Shown: positions 51,520 through 61,903, counted from the first letter of the stretch. The stretch: DNA of 64,000 nucleotides from Anaerohabitans sp964387285 (GCA_964387285.1 CAYLWO010000005.1:86054-150053); one strand, 5' to 3'. Notes: a model not told the origin generated them from the sequence alone. Numbers and translations are program-made.

Positions 51520-52611
51520 CTATGGTTTTGCCGTCAGAATGGAAACCAGTTCTCTGTCAGGTTCGCCGGTGCTCCTTAGAATCGGGAAATCTCCCTTGTA
51601 ACACCAATGGCAATAGGCAATCTTGTTTTCGTTAAAGATTTCCACAAGATCGGTATAATATTTCAAGCGCAATTCATTGGCTATGGTCGGGTATACGCCG
51701 TATTCGCCGCAATACAACGGCAGATTGCGCTCTTGAGCAATCTTTATGGCCGGCAACATCTCTTTTGCTAAAATTTCTTTGTTAAAATAACCATTGGCAT
51801 ACTGCCGCATGGCCTCTGCCGCGGATCTGGAGAGCTGCTGATAAATCAGCGTGTCCACAATTTGCCCCGGGTAATGCACCGGCCCTTTATATTCGGCCAA
51901 GGGCGTCCATGGCGCCCTATGATGCGTCAACGCCATGGGAGTATAGAAATGAAAGCTCAGGATGAGATTGCGGTCATTTTCAGGGACTTTTAAATCGGGA
52001 AACGTAGAAGCGGATTGCCAACGATTGGAGCCGATCACAATGACGCGACGAGGCTCTTGTTTGCGGATTTGTGCGATCAGCTTTAGAAGCAGATTGTTCC
52101 AATCCTCCGGATTGTCCGCTACTGCTTCGTTCAAGAGTTCGTAGGCCAGCATGGCCGTGGGATAGGCGCGTAACTCTTCAGAGAGCTGTTGCCATAGATC
52201 AGCCAATTTTGCCTGCTCGGCCGGCTCGCTCCACAATGGTCTGGTTTCAGCAATAAAATAATGGGATCGAATGATATGCAAATCAACAATGACGCGCAAT
52301 CTGTTTTCCAATGCCCAGCTGATGGCGTTGTGCAGCAGGGTAAAGGCTTCTTTCTCTTTGTTCCCGTCCAGGTCCCAAAGCTGCACTTCGTCCACAGGAA
52401 TTCTCACATGGTCAAATCCCAGAGCGGCAATTTTGACAAAATCCGCTTTGGTGATATAAGCGGCCCGTTCTTTGCCCAGTTTTTCGCTTTGCGACAGCCA
52501 ATGGCTGACATTGACTCCGGTTTTTATCTCAAATTTATCAGACGTCGTTTTTTTGTTTGTGCAGGAAAGAATAAACAAGCCTGTTGTACAAATCAGGATT
52601 TTTTTCAACAT
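51520..52611 (-). CDS. GH5 endoglucanase-like lipoprotein
   Basis: 363 residues from ATG 52611, with AAGGAG seven bases before it; the longer frame to 52686 lacks a good site. MLKKILICTTGLFILSC is a lipoprotein signal (C17). The GH5 barrel shows VNVSHWLSQ, GFDHVRIPVDE, RVIVDLHI, the acid/base in YELLNEAV (E162), and the nucleophile in LYCGEYGV (E303). The family acts on beta-glucans, mannans or xylans; the subfamily is not clear. Lipid anchoring suggests a role at the cell surface or in the periplasm, beside the SSS symporter and GH26/GH8/GH115 genes. Confidence 0.9.
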   Translation of the reverse strand: MLKKILICTTGLFILSCTNKKTTSDKFEIKTGVNVSHWLSQSEKLGKERAAYITKADFVKIAALGFDHVRIPVDEVQLWDLDGNKEKEAFTLLHNAISWALENRLRVIVDLHIIRSHYFIAETRPLWSEPAEQAKLADLWQQLSEELRAYPTAMLAYELLNEAVADNPEDWNNLLLKLIAQIRKQEPRRVIVIGSNRWQSASTFPDLKVPENDRNLILSFHFYTPMALTHHRAPWTPLAEYKGPVHYPGQIVDTLIYQQLSRSAAEAMRQYANGYFNKEILAKEMLPAIKIAQERNLPLYCGEYGVYPTIANELRLKYYTDLVEIFNENKIAYCHWCYKGDFPILRSTGEPDRELVSILTAKP

Positions 52612-52908
52612 GTTTTCATCTCCTTTTCTACGTATTAAAAAGCCGGCAAAGCTAACCAATTTAGTAAAATAATGATTCACAGTCAATACTATTGCCTTTT
52701 ATCTCTTGCGCCAAAATTAAACCAGGATTTTAAAAACATCAATAGGAAAAAGATTTACGCAAAATCGTGCGTTTTATGTACACCTAAAGCGAGGGATAAA
52801 TGCTCGAAACACAACATGGCGAAGGTATTCAATCAGCGCAAGGATGATGTAATTGCTCAATTCCGGGCGCCTATACTTTACTGGTCCGGTTTAAAAAAAA
52901 GGATATGA

Positions 52909-55900
52909 ATGAATCGAACGCTTTGCTTTTTTGCTATTTTTCTGACATGGCTCAAAGCCACGGCCTGGGCGCAAATGCCCAATCATACCCGCGTCCTTTA
53001 TCAGGATCCTCTGTTAAGCGATGGTGAAAAAGGCATCGGCAAGATGACCAACAAGGATGGACTGTTCCTCGCCGGTCAGGGATGGAAATCAACAGGTAAA
53101 TTTTCTCAACTGCGCATAGATTTTGCAGATTATCTGCCCTTTGAAGGAACCGTCGAGTTCAAGGTGAAAAATTTTTATCCACCGGGACAGCTGACGGAAA
53201 ACAGCGTGTCTCCTTTTTCCATTTGGTCCAGACCGGAATGCGCCATGGGCCCTCTGGATACCACCATTGCCTCCTTTATTTATTTCAAGTGTGAAAAAAA
53301 ACTGACCACCAACAACACATCAGCGCTGTTGTTTCGCGTTCATCCGATCTATCATGACGACAATTTGAACGCGCCCTACAGCTACCGTCAGTCGCGCAAC
53401 ACCGCCTATCTGGTCTGGGATGCCGGCAAAGAGTATACGTTTCGCATCGTCTGGAATCCGCGTGAAGCGTGGCTGGTCGTCAACGGTCAGGCTGTGGCGT
53501 ACCGCAATCTGATGAACACCGATTATTGGAAAGAGAATTTTGCCCATCTCTGTCTCGGCAACAGCACCTGGGACGGCATGATCGGACCGATTTACAGAGA
53601 CCTGCGCATTCTTGTTCCGGAGACGAGTTTGCCTTTCGTTGATGGTGCGCTCTCCGCCGGTTTGAAAATAGATCGCTTGCTTTATGCCCAGGGCGCTCAT
53701 GCTGCAGATGTTAATGGCGACGGCCGCGAAGATTTATATATCACCTATTCTAAAGCCGAAAACGCGCAGCGCAGCAACCGGCTTTTTATTCGTCAGCCTG
53801 ATTCGACTTTTGCAGAAGTTACCGTTGCCGCCGGCCTGACCGAGTCAGGCGATTGGGGCCCTGCGCTGTTTTTCGACTGTGATCAGGACGGCGACGTTGA
53901 TTTGCTGCAATCCAGTCGGACCAGAGCGCCGCGCTTGTACATCAACACGGCCGGTCGATTTATCGATGAATCGGCGCGTCGTGGACCGCAGAGCGCTTGC
54001 AGAGACACAAAAGCCATCCTTCCCGTAGATGTGGACCAGGACGGTGATATGGATTTACTATTCATCGATGGCACACAAAGCCATGAAATACACCTCAACG
54101 ACGGCGTGGGAACCTTTTCTCTTGCGCAACAAACCCTGAACATGACCAGCGGCGCCGTGCAGGGCGCTATTGCCGGCGATTTCACCGGCGACGGATTGAC
54201 AGATGTTTTCATCAGCAATCGCGATGCGGCTTGCGCCTTTTTCGTGAATCAGGGCGCAGGCCAATTCGTTAATCAAGCAGCGCAGCGCGGATTGGCGATT
54301 GTCAGCCGCGCCAATTATCCGACCTGTGCCGATCTGGACAACGACGGCGATCTGGATCTGATTTGGGGGATACGCGGGGCAACTGAAAACAAATCGCCGC
54401 AAGCGCGTATTTTTTACAACGACGGCAGCGGTCATTTTACCGACGGCACAACTCTGGCCAATGTTTGTCTCGACTCTTATGCTTTTTATCCCGGGGATTT
54501 TGACAACGATGGTTGGGTCGATCTCTACGGTCTGCGTTTTGATCGCGAGTTGGAGGATGGCCCTGTTTCCTGTATTTTTTTAAACAAAAAGAACGGCATT
54601 TTCTCCGAGGTCAAAGATAACGGCGCCGATCATATTTTCATCGACGGCCGCGGCGCTGTGGTTGCCGACTGGGATGATGACGGCCGGCTGGATATCCTGG
54701 GCATTGCTAAAGGGAAAATCGAACCTTGCGGCAAACAACCCTATGGCCGCAGCACTCTGTTATGCAACCGGAGCCAAAACGGTAATCACTTTTTAAAATT
54801 ACAGGTGCACAATGGCGTGGGCCAGAGCATTGGCCTGGGATATAAAATCTGGCTCTATGCAGCCGGTCATCTGAACAATTCGCAGCATTTGCTGGGATAC
54901 CGCGAAATCAACGCCATCCAGGGATACCAGAGTCAGACGATGTTAACACAACATTTCGGAACCGGCGCGCATCACGCCGTGGACATCCGTGTTCAGAATC
55001 CGAAAGGAGCGGAACAGACTTTTTCTCAGATTCCGGTTGATCAGCTTTTTGTCATTCAACCGCAAACGGCGTTCATGCCTGCATACAGTATGGAAATTTT
55101 GGCTGGCGCCGACCAGACCGGTCCGGTTGATACGGTATTGCCGGATTCAATTATAATCCGGGTCGTCAACCGCGATGGTCAGCCTGTTGACAAACATGAA
55201 GTGGAATTCACCGTTGTCGCCGGCGGAGGCTCTCTGGATTCGAATAAGGTTATCATCAAAAGAATGACGGACCGGGAGGGAACGACAGCGGTAAGCTGGC
55301 GTCTGGGCAGCCGATCAGGCGCGGGATTGAACCAGCTCTCTGTTGGTTCATACAACGAGATTGGCGAGTTACTGGTAAATGCACCGCTGCTGGTAATCGC
55401 TAACGCTCATGCCGGTCCGGCGCTGACCTGTCGCAAAAAAGGCGATGGCCAACAACAAATCCGCGGTGCAGAACTCTTTGATCCCATCGAGCTGTACCTG
55501 TATGACGCCTATGCCAATCCAACTCCGGGCGTTGAAATTGAATTCCAAACGCAACCCGGTCAGGGCCAAGTGACGCCCGCCCGTGCAACCACCGATGACA
55601 GCGGCAAGGTTTCGGTGCGTTGGCAACTGGGCGGCGAGGCCGGTTTACAGCATTTGCACGCCGTGATCCGCGATTATGGCGGCGAACCGGTTTCCTTTCA
55701 TGCCGTGGCCTTGCGGCATTTGCCGCAAGGCATGACCATGATCTCCGGCGACAGACAGATCGGGCTCATCAATACCGCGCTGGCAGACTCTTTCATCGTG
55801 CAACTTACCGGCGCGGATAGCAGTACATTGCATCAGATTCCGATCAATTTTTTACTCCGCACGGACAGTACAGCGGCGCCGGTGTTGTCGAGTACGGTTT

Positions 55901-57213
55901 ATACGAATCATTCAGGCAGAGCTGCGTTTTTATTCGTTGCACAAGAGTCTGTAGGCGCTTTTGCGATGTTGGCTGTGACAGAGGGAGTGGCGGATACCGT
56001 TGTCTTTCACTTTTATATCCAACACGAACCATGGATTTACCTCGCTGATCTAACGCCGGCCATGGTTCCGCGTCCAAATGATTCAGTGCAGGTGGTGGTG
56101 AAAGCTACGGACGCTCTTGGCTACCCGGTAACAAACCAGATTTTACACTTTACCGTGCTGACCGGGAATGGTTCAATCAAGGATTCTACGGTCGCCGTCA
56201 CGGATGCCGGCGGCTTGTGCCGCAAAACCTGGCATCTGGGTTCGGCATCGGAACAACGCCTGTTTGTCCATGCGCCGGATGTAAAATCAGTTTCAAGTAA
56301 TCCGTTCACCGAAGGTCTGACGATTGACTTTACAGTTGTTAATCATCCACCGGTGTTGACATTACCACAACCGGTATCGTGCAGAGTGGGGGAAAAGATT
56401 ACAGCCTCAATCAGCGGCACGGATGCAGACGGCGATTCTCTACGGTTCTTTGCTCGTAATTTACCGGTTCATGCTCACTTTGATTCCACCGGCTCGCAGG
56501 AGTTATTTTGGATTCCGGACAGCACGAGTGCGGGTAAGAGTTTTATCATCCAATTCATCGTTCAGGATTCTTTCCTGGCTGCTGATACTTCAAGCTGGCA
56601 AATTGTCGTCAAGCCTCTGAATCAGCCGCCTGTCATTCGCAGCCTGACGCCTGTGGATACGGTACTGACCGTTAATTATGACAGCATGGTCTATTTTGCC
56701 GTGATTGCCACAGATGCGGATGCTGATACCTTGACCTATTCCTGGTCGGTTAACGACACCCTGGTGGGGAATCGACCTACACTTGAACACCGGTTTTCTA
56801 ATCCAAATCAGACGGGAGTTATGACCGTCCAGGTGGCCATTACTGATTCTTTACATGCTGTTTATCATCGCTGGTTGGTTCAGGTCAATCCGGTAGCTGT
56901 GTACGGACCGGTTGTCGTTGAATCGATTTTACCCACGCAAGTGACCTTGGCGCAGAATTATCCCAATCCGTTTAATCCGGTAACCTTTCTCTCCTTCGAG
57001 TTGCCAAAGACGCAAATCATTGCCCTGCAGGTCATGAATTTATCCGGACAAGCGGTGCGGTTGCTGGCTGCAGGCAGCTATGCAGCAGGGCAGCATCAGG
57101 TGACGTGGGATGGCCGTGATGATCAGGGACGATTGGTTGCCAGCGGATTATATTTTTATGTTTTACGCGCCGGTGATGTTGTGTTGATGAAAAAGCTGCT
57201 GCTGCAAAAATAG
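52909..57213 (+). CDS. Giant secreted FG-GAP/VCBS-UnbV, Ig-like protein with sorting domain
   Basis: 1434 residues. Signal peptide ends near AWAQ. The first 220 residues look like a concanavalin-type beta-sandwich (GTVEFKVKNF, AGKEYTFRIVWNP). FG-GAP/VCBS propeller repeats follow, with calcium-type loops DVNGDGREDLY, DCDQDGDVDLL, DVDQDGDMDLL, DLDNDGDLDLI and DFDNDGWVDLY, then an UnbV/ASPIC domain (NHFLKLQVHNGVGQSIGLGYKIWL). Several bacterial Ig-like (Big_1) domains follow (GQPVDKHEVEFTVVAGGGSLDS), then cadherin-like Ig domains (NHPPVLTLPQPVSC). The C-terminus is a sorting domain, NYPNPFNPVTFLSF, ending in KLLLQK. A large surface or secreted binding protein is likely. AAAGGATATGA precedes the ATG. 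Confidence 0.88.
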   Translation: MNRTLCFFAIFLTWLKATAWAQMPNHTRVLYQDPLLSDGEKGIGKMTNKDGLFLAGQGWKSTGKFSQLRIDFADYLPFEGTVEFKVKNFYPPGQLTENSVSPFSIWSRPECAMGPLDTTIASFIYFKCEKKLTTNNTSALLFRVHPIYHDDNLNAPYSYRQSRNTAYLVWDAGKEYTFRIVWNPREAWLVVNGQAVAYRNLMNTDYWKENFAHLCLGNSTWDGMIGPIYRDLRILVPETSLPFVDGALSAGLKIDRLLYAQGAHAADVNGDGREDLYITYSKAENAQRSNRLFIRQPDSTFAEVTVAAGLTESGDWGPALFFDCDQDGDVDLLQSSRTRAPRLYINTAGRFIDESARRGPQSACRDTKAILPVDVDQDGDMDLLFIDGTQSHEIHLNDGVGTFSLAQQTLNMTSGAVQGAIAGDFTGDGLTDVFISNRDAACAFFVNQGAGQFVNQAAQRGLAIVSRANYPTCADLDNDGDLDLIWGIRGATENKSPQARIFYNDGSGHFTDGTTLANVCLDSYAFYPGDFDNDGWVDLYGLRFDRELEDGPVSCIFLNKKNGIFSEVKDNGADHIFIDGRGAVVADWDDDGRLDILGIAKGKIEPCGKQPYGRSTLLCNRSQNGNHFLKLQVHNGVGQSIGLGYKIWLYAAGHLNNSQHLLGYREINAIQGYQSQTMLTQHFGTGAHHAVDIRVQNPKGAEQTFSQIPVDQLFVIQPQTAFMPAYSMEILAGADQTGPVDTVLPDSIIIRVVNRDGQPVDKHEVEFTVVAGGGSLDSNKVIIKRMTDREGTTAVSWRLGSRSGAGLNQLSVGSYNEIGELLVNAPLLVIANAHAGPALTCRKKGDGQQQIRGAELFDPIELYLYDAYANPTPGVEIEFQTQPGQGQVTPARATTDDSGKVSVRWQLGGEAGLQHLHAVIRDYGGEPVSFHAVALRHLPQGMTMISGDRQIGLINTALADSFIVQLTGADSSTLHQIPINFLLRTDSTAAPVLSSTVYTNHSGRAAFLFVAQESVGAFAMLAVTEGVADTVVFHFYIQHEPWIYLADLTPAMVPRPNDSVQVVVKATDALGYPVTNQILHFTVLTGNGSIKDSTVAVTDAGGLCRKTWHLGSASEQRLFVHAPDVKSVSSNPFTEGLTIDFTVVNHPPVLTLPQPVSCRVGEKITASISGTDADGDSLRFFARNLPVHAHFDSTGSQELFWIPDSTSAGKSFIIQFIVQDSFLAADTSSWQIVVKPLNQPPVIRSLTPVDTVLTVNYDSMVYFAVIATDADADTLTYSWSVNDTLVGNRPTLEHRFSNPNQTGVMTVQVAITDSLHAVYHRWLVQVNPVAVYGPVVVESILPTQVTLAQNYPNPFNPVTFLSFELPKTQIIALQVMNLSGQAVRLLAAGSYAAGQHQVTWDGRDDQGRLVASGLYFYVLRAGDVVLMKKLLLQK

Positions 57214-57230
57214 CTTTTTCGATCGCCGGT

Positions 57231-58481
57231 TTACACGCGCACGATTTCTGCTTTTTCAAGAAATCCCGGATCCAAATCGATGCCCAGACCCGGTCCGCTG
57301 GGTACAACAATCTTGCCATGAAGAGGTTTCAGGCTTGAGGTGGGACATTCAAACGGAATCTGTTCATTGACTCCTTTGAATTCATGAAAGGGGCCCGGAT
57401 TGGGTATGGCGGAAACGAAATGCATCATGTAAAGATATCCCAGGCCGGTGCCCGATATATGCGGCGTGCAGGGGAGTCCTGCCAGCTGCGCCATACGCGC
57501 CACGCGCATACTGCGGATCATGCCGCCGAAATAGAAAATATCCGGCTGCACCACCTGTACCGCCTGGTGGGCAATCATCCATTTAAAAAGATATAAACTG
57601 CTGTCCTGCTCTCCGCCGGCGATGGGGATGTCCAATGCATCGGCAACCTGTTTTGTCTCCTCATAATGGTCAAAGGGGCATGGTTCTTCAAAAAAGCTTG
57701 CCCGGATATCCTGCAGCATTCGGCCTATGCGAATGGAATTAGGCACGTCGTAAGAGCCGTTTGAATCGGCGTATATGGTGATGTCGTCGCCCAGCACCTG
57801 GCGCACCAATGGGATGAGCTTTTCGCTGCGTCCAGGCGGATCGTCCTGGTTTTTTCGCATCCGGCCGCCGACTTTGAACTTAACCGCTTTGGCGCCGCTT
57901 TCACGCACATTTTGCTCGATCAGCCGTACGCTTTCTTCTGCGCTGCGTCCCCGGTAATTGTTGGCGCGATAGACCGCGATCTCGCGCTGATGAATATCAC
58001 CGATTAATTCGCCGATGGACTTGCCGGAGATTTGACCCAGCAGGTCGAGCAGGGCGAACTCTACCGTGGCAACGCACACCCAGAACGCGAGGCCCTGGTA
58101 TTTATAATTGCTGTCCTTGACATATACTTCCTCGATGAGCGTTTCAAGATCGCGCGCATCCTTGCCGATAAATACCGGTAAAACTTTTTTAATGAGCAAG
58201 GGATACAGGTAGGTCATATGCGCTTCATTGGCGACGGCATAACCGGTCCGGCTGTCGCGGGATTGCACACGCAAGAGATAGGTGCTGTTATACTGCAGCA
58301 GGACCATGGAGTCGATTATCACGGGCGTGTTAAACAGGTCCCGTTTGAGCACCGGACGATCCATCTCGGCCTGTAGTTTTTCGTCGCTTACCTCAGTGGT
58401 TTGGCCACAACGCGCTCGGCAGCTGACCGCTGCACAGCTCAGTGCGGATAGTTTAATAAAATCTCTTCTGGCAAATGTCAT
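57231..58481 (-). CDS. Enolase-superfamily enzyme, mandelate racemase/muconate lactonising type
   Basis: 416 residues with an N-terminal Tat-like signal (MTFARRDFIKLSALSCAAVSC). Motifs of the mandelate-racemase branch are the K-x-K of AVKFKVGG (K201, K203), the metal ligands D239 (YADSNGSYD), E265/E266 (FFEEPCPFD) and E291 (AGGEQDSS), and the later HISGTGLGYLYMMHF. These residues support a sugar-acid dehydratase or epimerase activity, with D-galactarate, gluconate or similar acids as possible substrates. A Tat signal on this superfamily is unusual; the enzyme is probably periplasmic. It follows a convergent gene by 17 bp. Confidence 0.85.
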   Translation of the reverse strand: MTFARRDFIKLSALSCAAVSCRARCGQTTEVSDEKLQAEMDRPVLKRDLFNTPVIIDSMVLLQYNSTYLLRVQSRDSRTGYAVANEAHMTYLYPLLIKKVLPVFIGKDARDLETLIEEVYVKDSNYKYQGLAFWVCVATVEFALLDLLGQISGKSIGELIGDIHQREIAVYRANNYRGRSAEESVRLIEQNVRESGAKAVKFKVGGRMRKNQDDPPGRSEKLIPLVRQVLGDDITIYADSNGSYDVPNSIRIGRMLQDIRASFFEEPCPFDHYEETKQVADALDIPIAGGEQDSSLYLFKWMIAHQAVQVVQPDIFYFGGMIRSMRVARMAQLAGLPCTPHISGTGLGYLYMMHFVSAIPNPGPFHEFKGVNEQIPFECPTSSLKPLHGKIVVPSGPGLGIDLDPGFLEKAEIVRV

Positions 58482-58575
58482 ATTTCCACTTTCATGAATG
58501 ACAGAGTTTGAATTGCTGAATCAGCGACCAGGTCAACTGCTCGATGTTCATCCTGGCATACCTGGTTTCACCCGG

Positions 58576-59466
58576 TCAGTCGTGCCTTCTATTGACGGCA
58601 AACAACCTGGGAAACAAGGCCGGCGTGTTTTTTTTATACTCTTGAAAATCCTTTTGGCCGCCCCATTTTGCTTCCGCTTTCTTTTCCAATAAGGGAATGC
58701 CGCTTATCCGCGTCAGCAGTATAAAGACAAAAACAGGAGAGATCAGAGTCAGCCATTGCCATCCACGCAGAACCGGCGCTGCGAGGACGGCTAGGCCGAT
58801 CCATAGAACAATTTCGCCGAAATAGTTGGGATGACGTGATCGAGACCACAATCCGGAATGGATATATCTGCCTCGGTTCTCGATGATCTTGTTGAAGCGG
58901 CTTTTTTGCCAATCCGCAACCACTTCGATGACAAATCCGCCAAGCCAAAGCATCAATCCAAATAGGTCCAACAAGCCCGGTTTTTTATGCACTGTGCCGC
59001 TAATCGCAGCCAGTGCGGCAGCGAGGGTAAAGGTAATCCACAATCCCTGCATGGTCCATACGTTGCAGAATCGAATAAAAGATGGTTTTAATTGATCGAA
59101 CCGTTCATCCTTGCCCGCTCGGCGAATGCGCGTGAACAGAAAAGCGCCGAGACGAACGGCCCAGACTGCCACCAGAAGGGCAAGGATCGTCGACCGTAGA
59201 TCCATTTGATCACGTGAGAACAGGGCCAACAGGACAACAGCCAGATAGGTAAGGCTGCCGAATAGATCAAAGAATTTTTCAGTCTGAAAAAGAAAGGCCG
59301 GAAGAAATGCCAGCCATTGCAGCACGAAAATCAGACCGACCAAAAGCGCGAAAACAGGTATGCCGGCCCAGGATGCGCCCTGGTGACTGCCGGCCAAAGC
59401 CATGGCCAGCCCTAACAGGATGACCATCGGAGAGACGAGCAACGACTTGATCTGCGATTTTTCCAT
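58576..59466 (-). CDS. DUF1295-family membrane protein (steroid 5-alpha-reductase-like)
   Basis: 296 residues with seven or more membrane helices. The C-terminal part, FNKIIENRGRYIHSGLWSRSRHPNYFGEIVLWIGLAVLAA and RISGIPLLEKKAEAKWGGQKDFQEYKKNTPALFP, is the DUF1295/isoprenylcysteine-methyltransferase-like signature, with the NADPH-type SRHPNY motif. It probably reduces or modifies a lipid-like substrate in the membrane; the substrate is unknown. GAGG precedes the ATG. Confidence 0.9.
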   Translation of the reverse strand: MEKSQIKSLLVSPMVILLGLAMALAGSHQGASWAGIPVFALLVGLIFVLQWLAFLPAFLFQTEKFFDLFGSLTYLAVVLLALFSRDQMDLRSTILALLVAVWAVRLGAFLFTRIRRAGKDERFDQLKPSFIRFCNVWTMQGLWITFTLAAALAAISGTVHKKPGLLDLFGLMLWLGGFVIEVVADWQKSRFNKIIENRGRYIHSGLWSRSRHPNYFGEIVLWIGLAVLAAPVLRGWQWLTLISPVFVFILLTRISGIPLLEKKAEAKWGGQKDFQEYKKNTPALFPRLFAVNRRHD

Positions 59467-59617
59467 TTTTCCTCGTGCAAATGATCCAAACAGAAAAGCC
59501 CGGCGAGAAAGTTACTGAAATCGTTACTAAAAGTCAACGGCGAAACATAACCGACTCGTGTTTGCGCAGTACCTGCGACTTCGGCCAGATAAACTTGATC
59601 CGCGTTGATAAAATAAC

Positions 59618-60727
59618 TCAATTTTCCAATTTCCTTAAGAGTTTTTCATTTTCTTTAATAATCTCCAGCAGATAGATCGGCAACTTGTCGTAAGCAATGC
59701 CATATACCTGACCTGATATATCCCGTGTCACAAGATCATCCAATCCCAACGCCACCAGCTGTTCGGCGATATAACCGATGGAACGCCGGCCGTTTTCTTT
59801 ATAGGTGAATTCAACCGGGTCCGCTTTGAGCAATGCGTCAAAATCACGCACAAAGGGCTGAATGTTTTCTTTAAAACGTATGGAGGAAGTGTTTTCAGTG
59901 AGTTCGCCGTTATCCTGCACCTGAATGTCGGTTCCGGTACCTGTTTGCATATTGTAACTGTAGACGCGGCCATAAAACTCGCATTGACCATTTGCAGTAA
60001 GCTTATGCTCGGTTACGGCATCGCTCGGCGTGCCAATAAGCAGAAAGCCATCAGTTGTGGTCTTGGCATGCGTCCGTCCAACACATACTATTTTGGAGAA
60101 TCGATTGGCTGTACCGGCTGTCACAATGCCGCCATTAATATAGAGCCGGTTATTCGATCCGTTTACTGACGCTGCGCCAGGCCATTTGGGGGTTGCTTTC
60201 AGGATGACAGGATAGGACATTCCAACAGATTTAAGAATCACGCGAGCTGTGTCGCCGGTGGCACGCAGGGTTGCCTGGCGATTATTGCCTCGATGCATCA
60301 ATCGCATCATCATCTCGCTGCCGTTGCCGGAGGATGGAATATATTCGTACTGCAACGAATCGGTATATTGGAAATCAGCATCACTGGTTCTTCTTTGCGC
60401 CATTTGCGTATGGGTGGCCACAGATGTGCCGTTCACCCAGTCGAGGGTCATCCCGGTCGGCGCCCGCCAACTGCCGGTGCCATCCGTGTTGCCGGTCAGG
60501 ATGTATCCATTTGTCGTTCCACCTCCGACCAGTTGAAATCCGGTTGTATACACCTGACCATTCACATCCAGGCGCGAGGCTGCATCGGGATTCGTTGTGC
60601 CGATGCCCACGATTCCCGTTTGTCCCACCTGCATGATGGGACTGTTGAGGCTGTTTTTAAATTGCAATTGACCGAGTGCCGTCTCTGCCAGAATGCAAAG
60701 CATGACAGACAATAATGCGTTTTTCAT
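59618..60727 (-). CDS. Secreted tail-fibre-like protein with S74 C-terminal domain (a)
   Basis: 369 residues from ATG 60727, with GGAG upstream; the longer frame to 60766 lacks a site. Signal peptide MKNALLSVMLCILAETALGQ. After a short strand region (FKNSLNSPIMQVGQTGIVGIGTTNPDAASRLDVNGQVYTTGFQ), typical of repeat-rich fibre starts, the middle is variable. The C-terminus is the peptidase S74 intramolecular chaperone (SSIRFKENIQPFVRDFDALLKADPVEFTYKENGRRSIGYIAEQL), and the end is a coiled-coil segment, LLEIIKENEKLLRKLEN. In phage and other fibres this domain helps trimerise the beta-helix and is then cut off. It is the last of three colinear relatives; the spacer to the next gene is 39 bp. Confidence 0.85.
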   Translation of the reverse strand: MKNALLSVMLCILAETALGQLQFKNSLNSPIMQVGQTGIVGIGTTNPDAASRLDVNGQVYTTGFQLVGGGTTNGYILTGNTDGTGSWRAPTGMTLDWVNGTSVATHTQMAQRRTSDADFQYTDSLQYEYIPSSGNGSEMMMRLMHRGNNRQATLRATGDTARVILKSVGMSYPVILKATPKWPGAASVNGSNNRLYINGGIVTAGTANRFSKIVCVGRTHAKTTTDGFLLIGTPSDAVTEHKLTANGQCEFYGRVYSYNMQTGTGTDIQVQDNGELTENTSSIRFKENIQPFVRDFDALLKADPVEFTYKENGRRSIGYIAEQLVALGLDDLVTRDISGQVYGIAYDKLPIYLLEIIKENEKLLRKLEN

Positions 60728-60766
60728 TATTTTCTCCAGCTGGTTTTCATCGAATCGATGTACCAT

Positions 60767-61903
60767 TTACTCTTGCTTTTTCTCCAAAGCAGTGATTCGT
60801 TTTTCATGGTTTTTAGCCAATTCCAGTAAATAGACGGAAAGTTTGTCATAATAAATCGCTTTTGCATCACCGTTGCCGGTCATCTGAACCAGATCTTGCA
60901 GACCCAATTCTAGAAAGGACTCTGCTGCATAACCAAATGAACGGGCCTTGCTGTCGCGATAGGTAAAGCTGATCGGTTCTGCTTGCAGCAACGCGGCGAA
61001 ATCACGCTGCAGGGGAAGCACATTTTCTTTGTAGCGCAGCGATGACGCTTCTTTAACCAGAATGCTGCCGCTGGCTAATTTCACGATGCTAGGCGTGGTA
61101 GTGGTCTCAGTCAGATAAGGCATCCAAACATAACCTCGAAGATTGGCCTCGCCATAGGTGCGCAAACGAAGTTTGCTATAGGTGTCGCCAGGCACGCCCA
61201 GGGAAAGATACCCTGCTGTCCTTTGATCAAGCGCGTTCACGGCAATGCCTACAAAGTTTTCAAACCTGCTTCCGGAACCTGTGACAAAAAGACCGGAATT
61301 GGTGTATAATCGTCGACTGATGCCGGGTTCTAGCCCTGTCGGATAGGCAGTAGCCGCGCGTACCTCAACGGTATAGTCCGTACTGCTTGCACGGGAAGTC
61401 AAAAAAAGCTGCGCCGTATCCGCCTGAACTCGCATCGTGGCTTTACTCTGTGCCTGTGCATTTGTGAGGCCGATGCCCACATCCAGGATATACGGATAAT
61501 CGCTATCCGGTAGACGCCAGTGATACAAAGAGGTTAGATAATTCGGATCGCCGTCAGCAGCCTTGCGCGCCAGCAAGGCGGTTGTCTGCATGTTGGAGAC
61601 GTCGTGCCATTGAATTCCACTGATTCCCGATGTCTGCCAGGTGCCGTTGCCGCTGGCGTCGCTTTTTAAAACCATACCCGCGGTTGCACTGGTTCCGAGG
61701 CGAAATCCCGTCATCTTAAGTTGTCCCTGGACATCCAACTTGCTAGCGGCATCCGGAACCGACCCACCGATGCCTACGTTTCCCCCGGTGGAAATGGTTA
61801 GGAGCGTGGAATTGCTGCTGTTTTTTATGACCATCTGTGAAAAAGCGGTTTGAAAAACTAGCCATGGCATCAGAAATAAAGAATAATAAATTCGCAGGTT
61901 CAT
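60767..61903 (-). CDS. Secreted tail-fibre-like protein with S74 C-terminal domain (b)
   Basis: 378 residues. Signal peptide MNLRIYYSLFLMPWLVFQTAFSQ. The mature start, MVIKNSSNSTLLTISTGGNVGIGGSVPDAASKLDVQGQLKMTGFRLG, repeats the plan of the neighbouring paralogues, as does the C-terminal S74 domain SSLRYKENVLPLQRDFAALLQAEPISFTYRDSKARSFGYAAES. The terminal helix LLELAKNHEKRITALEKKQE suggests trimerisation. The middle third is unlike the other copies, which suggests rapid change of the exposed region. It overlaps neither neighbour and lies 22 bp after the third copy. Confidence 0.85.
   Translation of the reverse strand: MNLRIYYSLFLMPWLVFQTAFSQMVIKNSSNSTLLTISTGGNVGIGGSVPDAASKLDVQGQLKMTGFRLGTSATAGMVLKSDASGNGTWQTSGISGIQWHDVSNMQTTALLARKAADGDPNYLTSLYHWRLPDSDYPYILDVGIGLTNAQAQSKATMRVQADTAQLFLTSRASSTDYTVEVRAATAYPTGLEPGISRRLYTNSGLFVTGSGSRFENFVGIAVNALDQRTAGYLSLGVPGDTYSKLRLRTYGEANLRGYVWMPYLTETTTTPSIVKLASGSILVKEASSLRYKENVLPLQRDFAALLQAEPISFTYRDSKARSFGYAAESFLELGLQDLVQMTGNGDAKAIYYDKLSVYLLELAKNHEKRITALEKKQE

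Noticed and set aside
52801..52850. A further copy of the GCGAAGG palindrome
   Set aside because: The stretch near ATGGCGAAGGTATTCAATCAGCGC is too diverged to form a stem.
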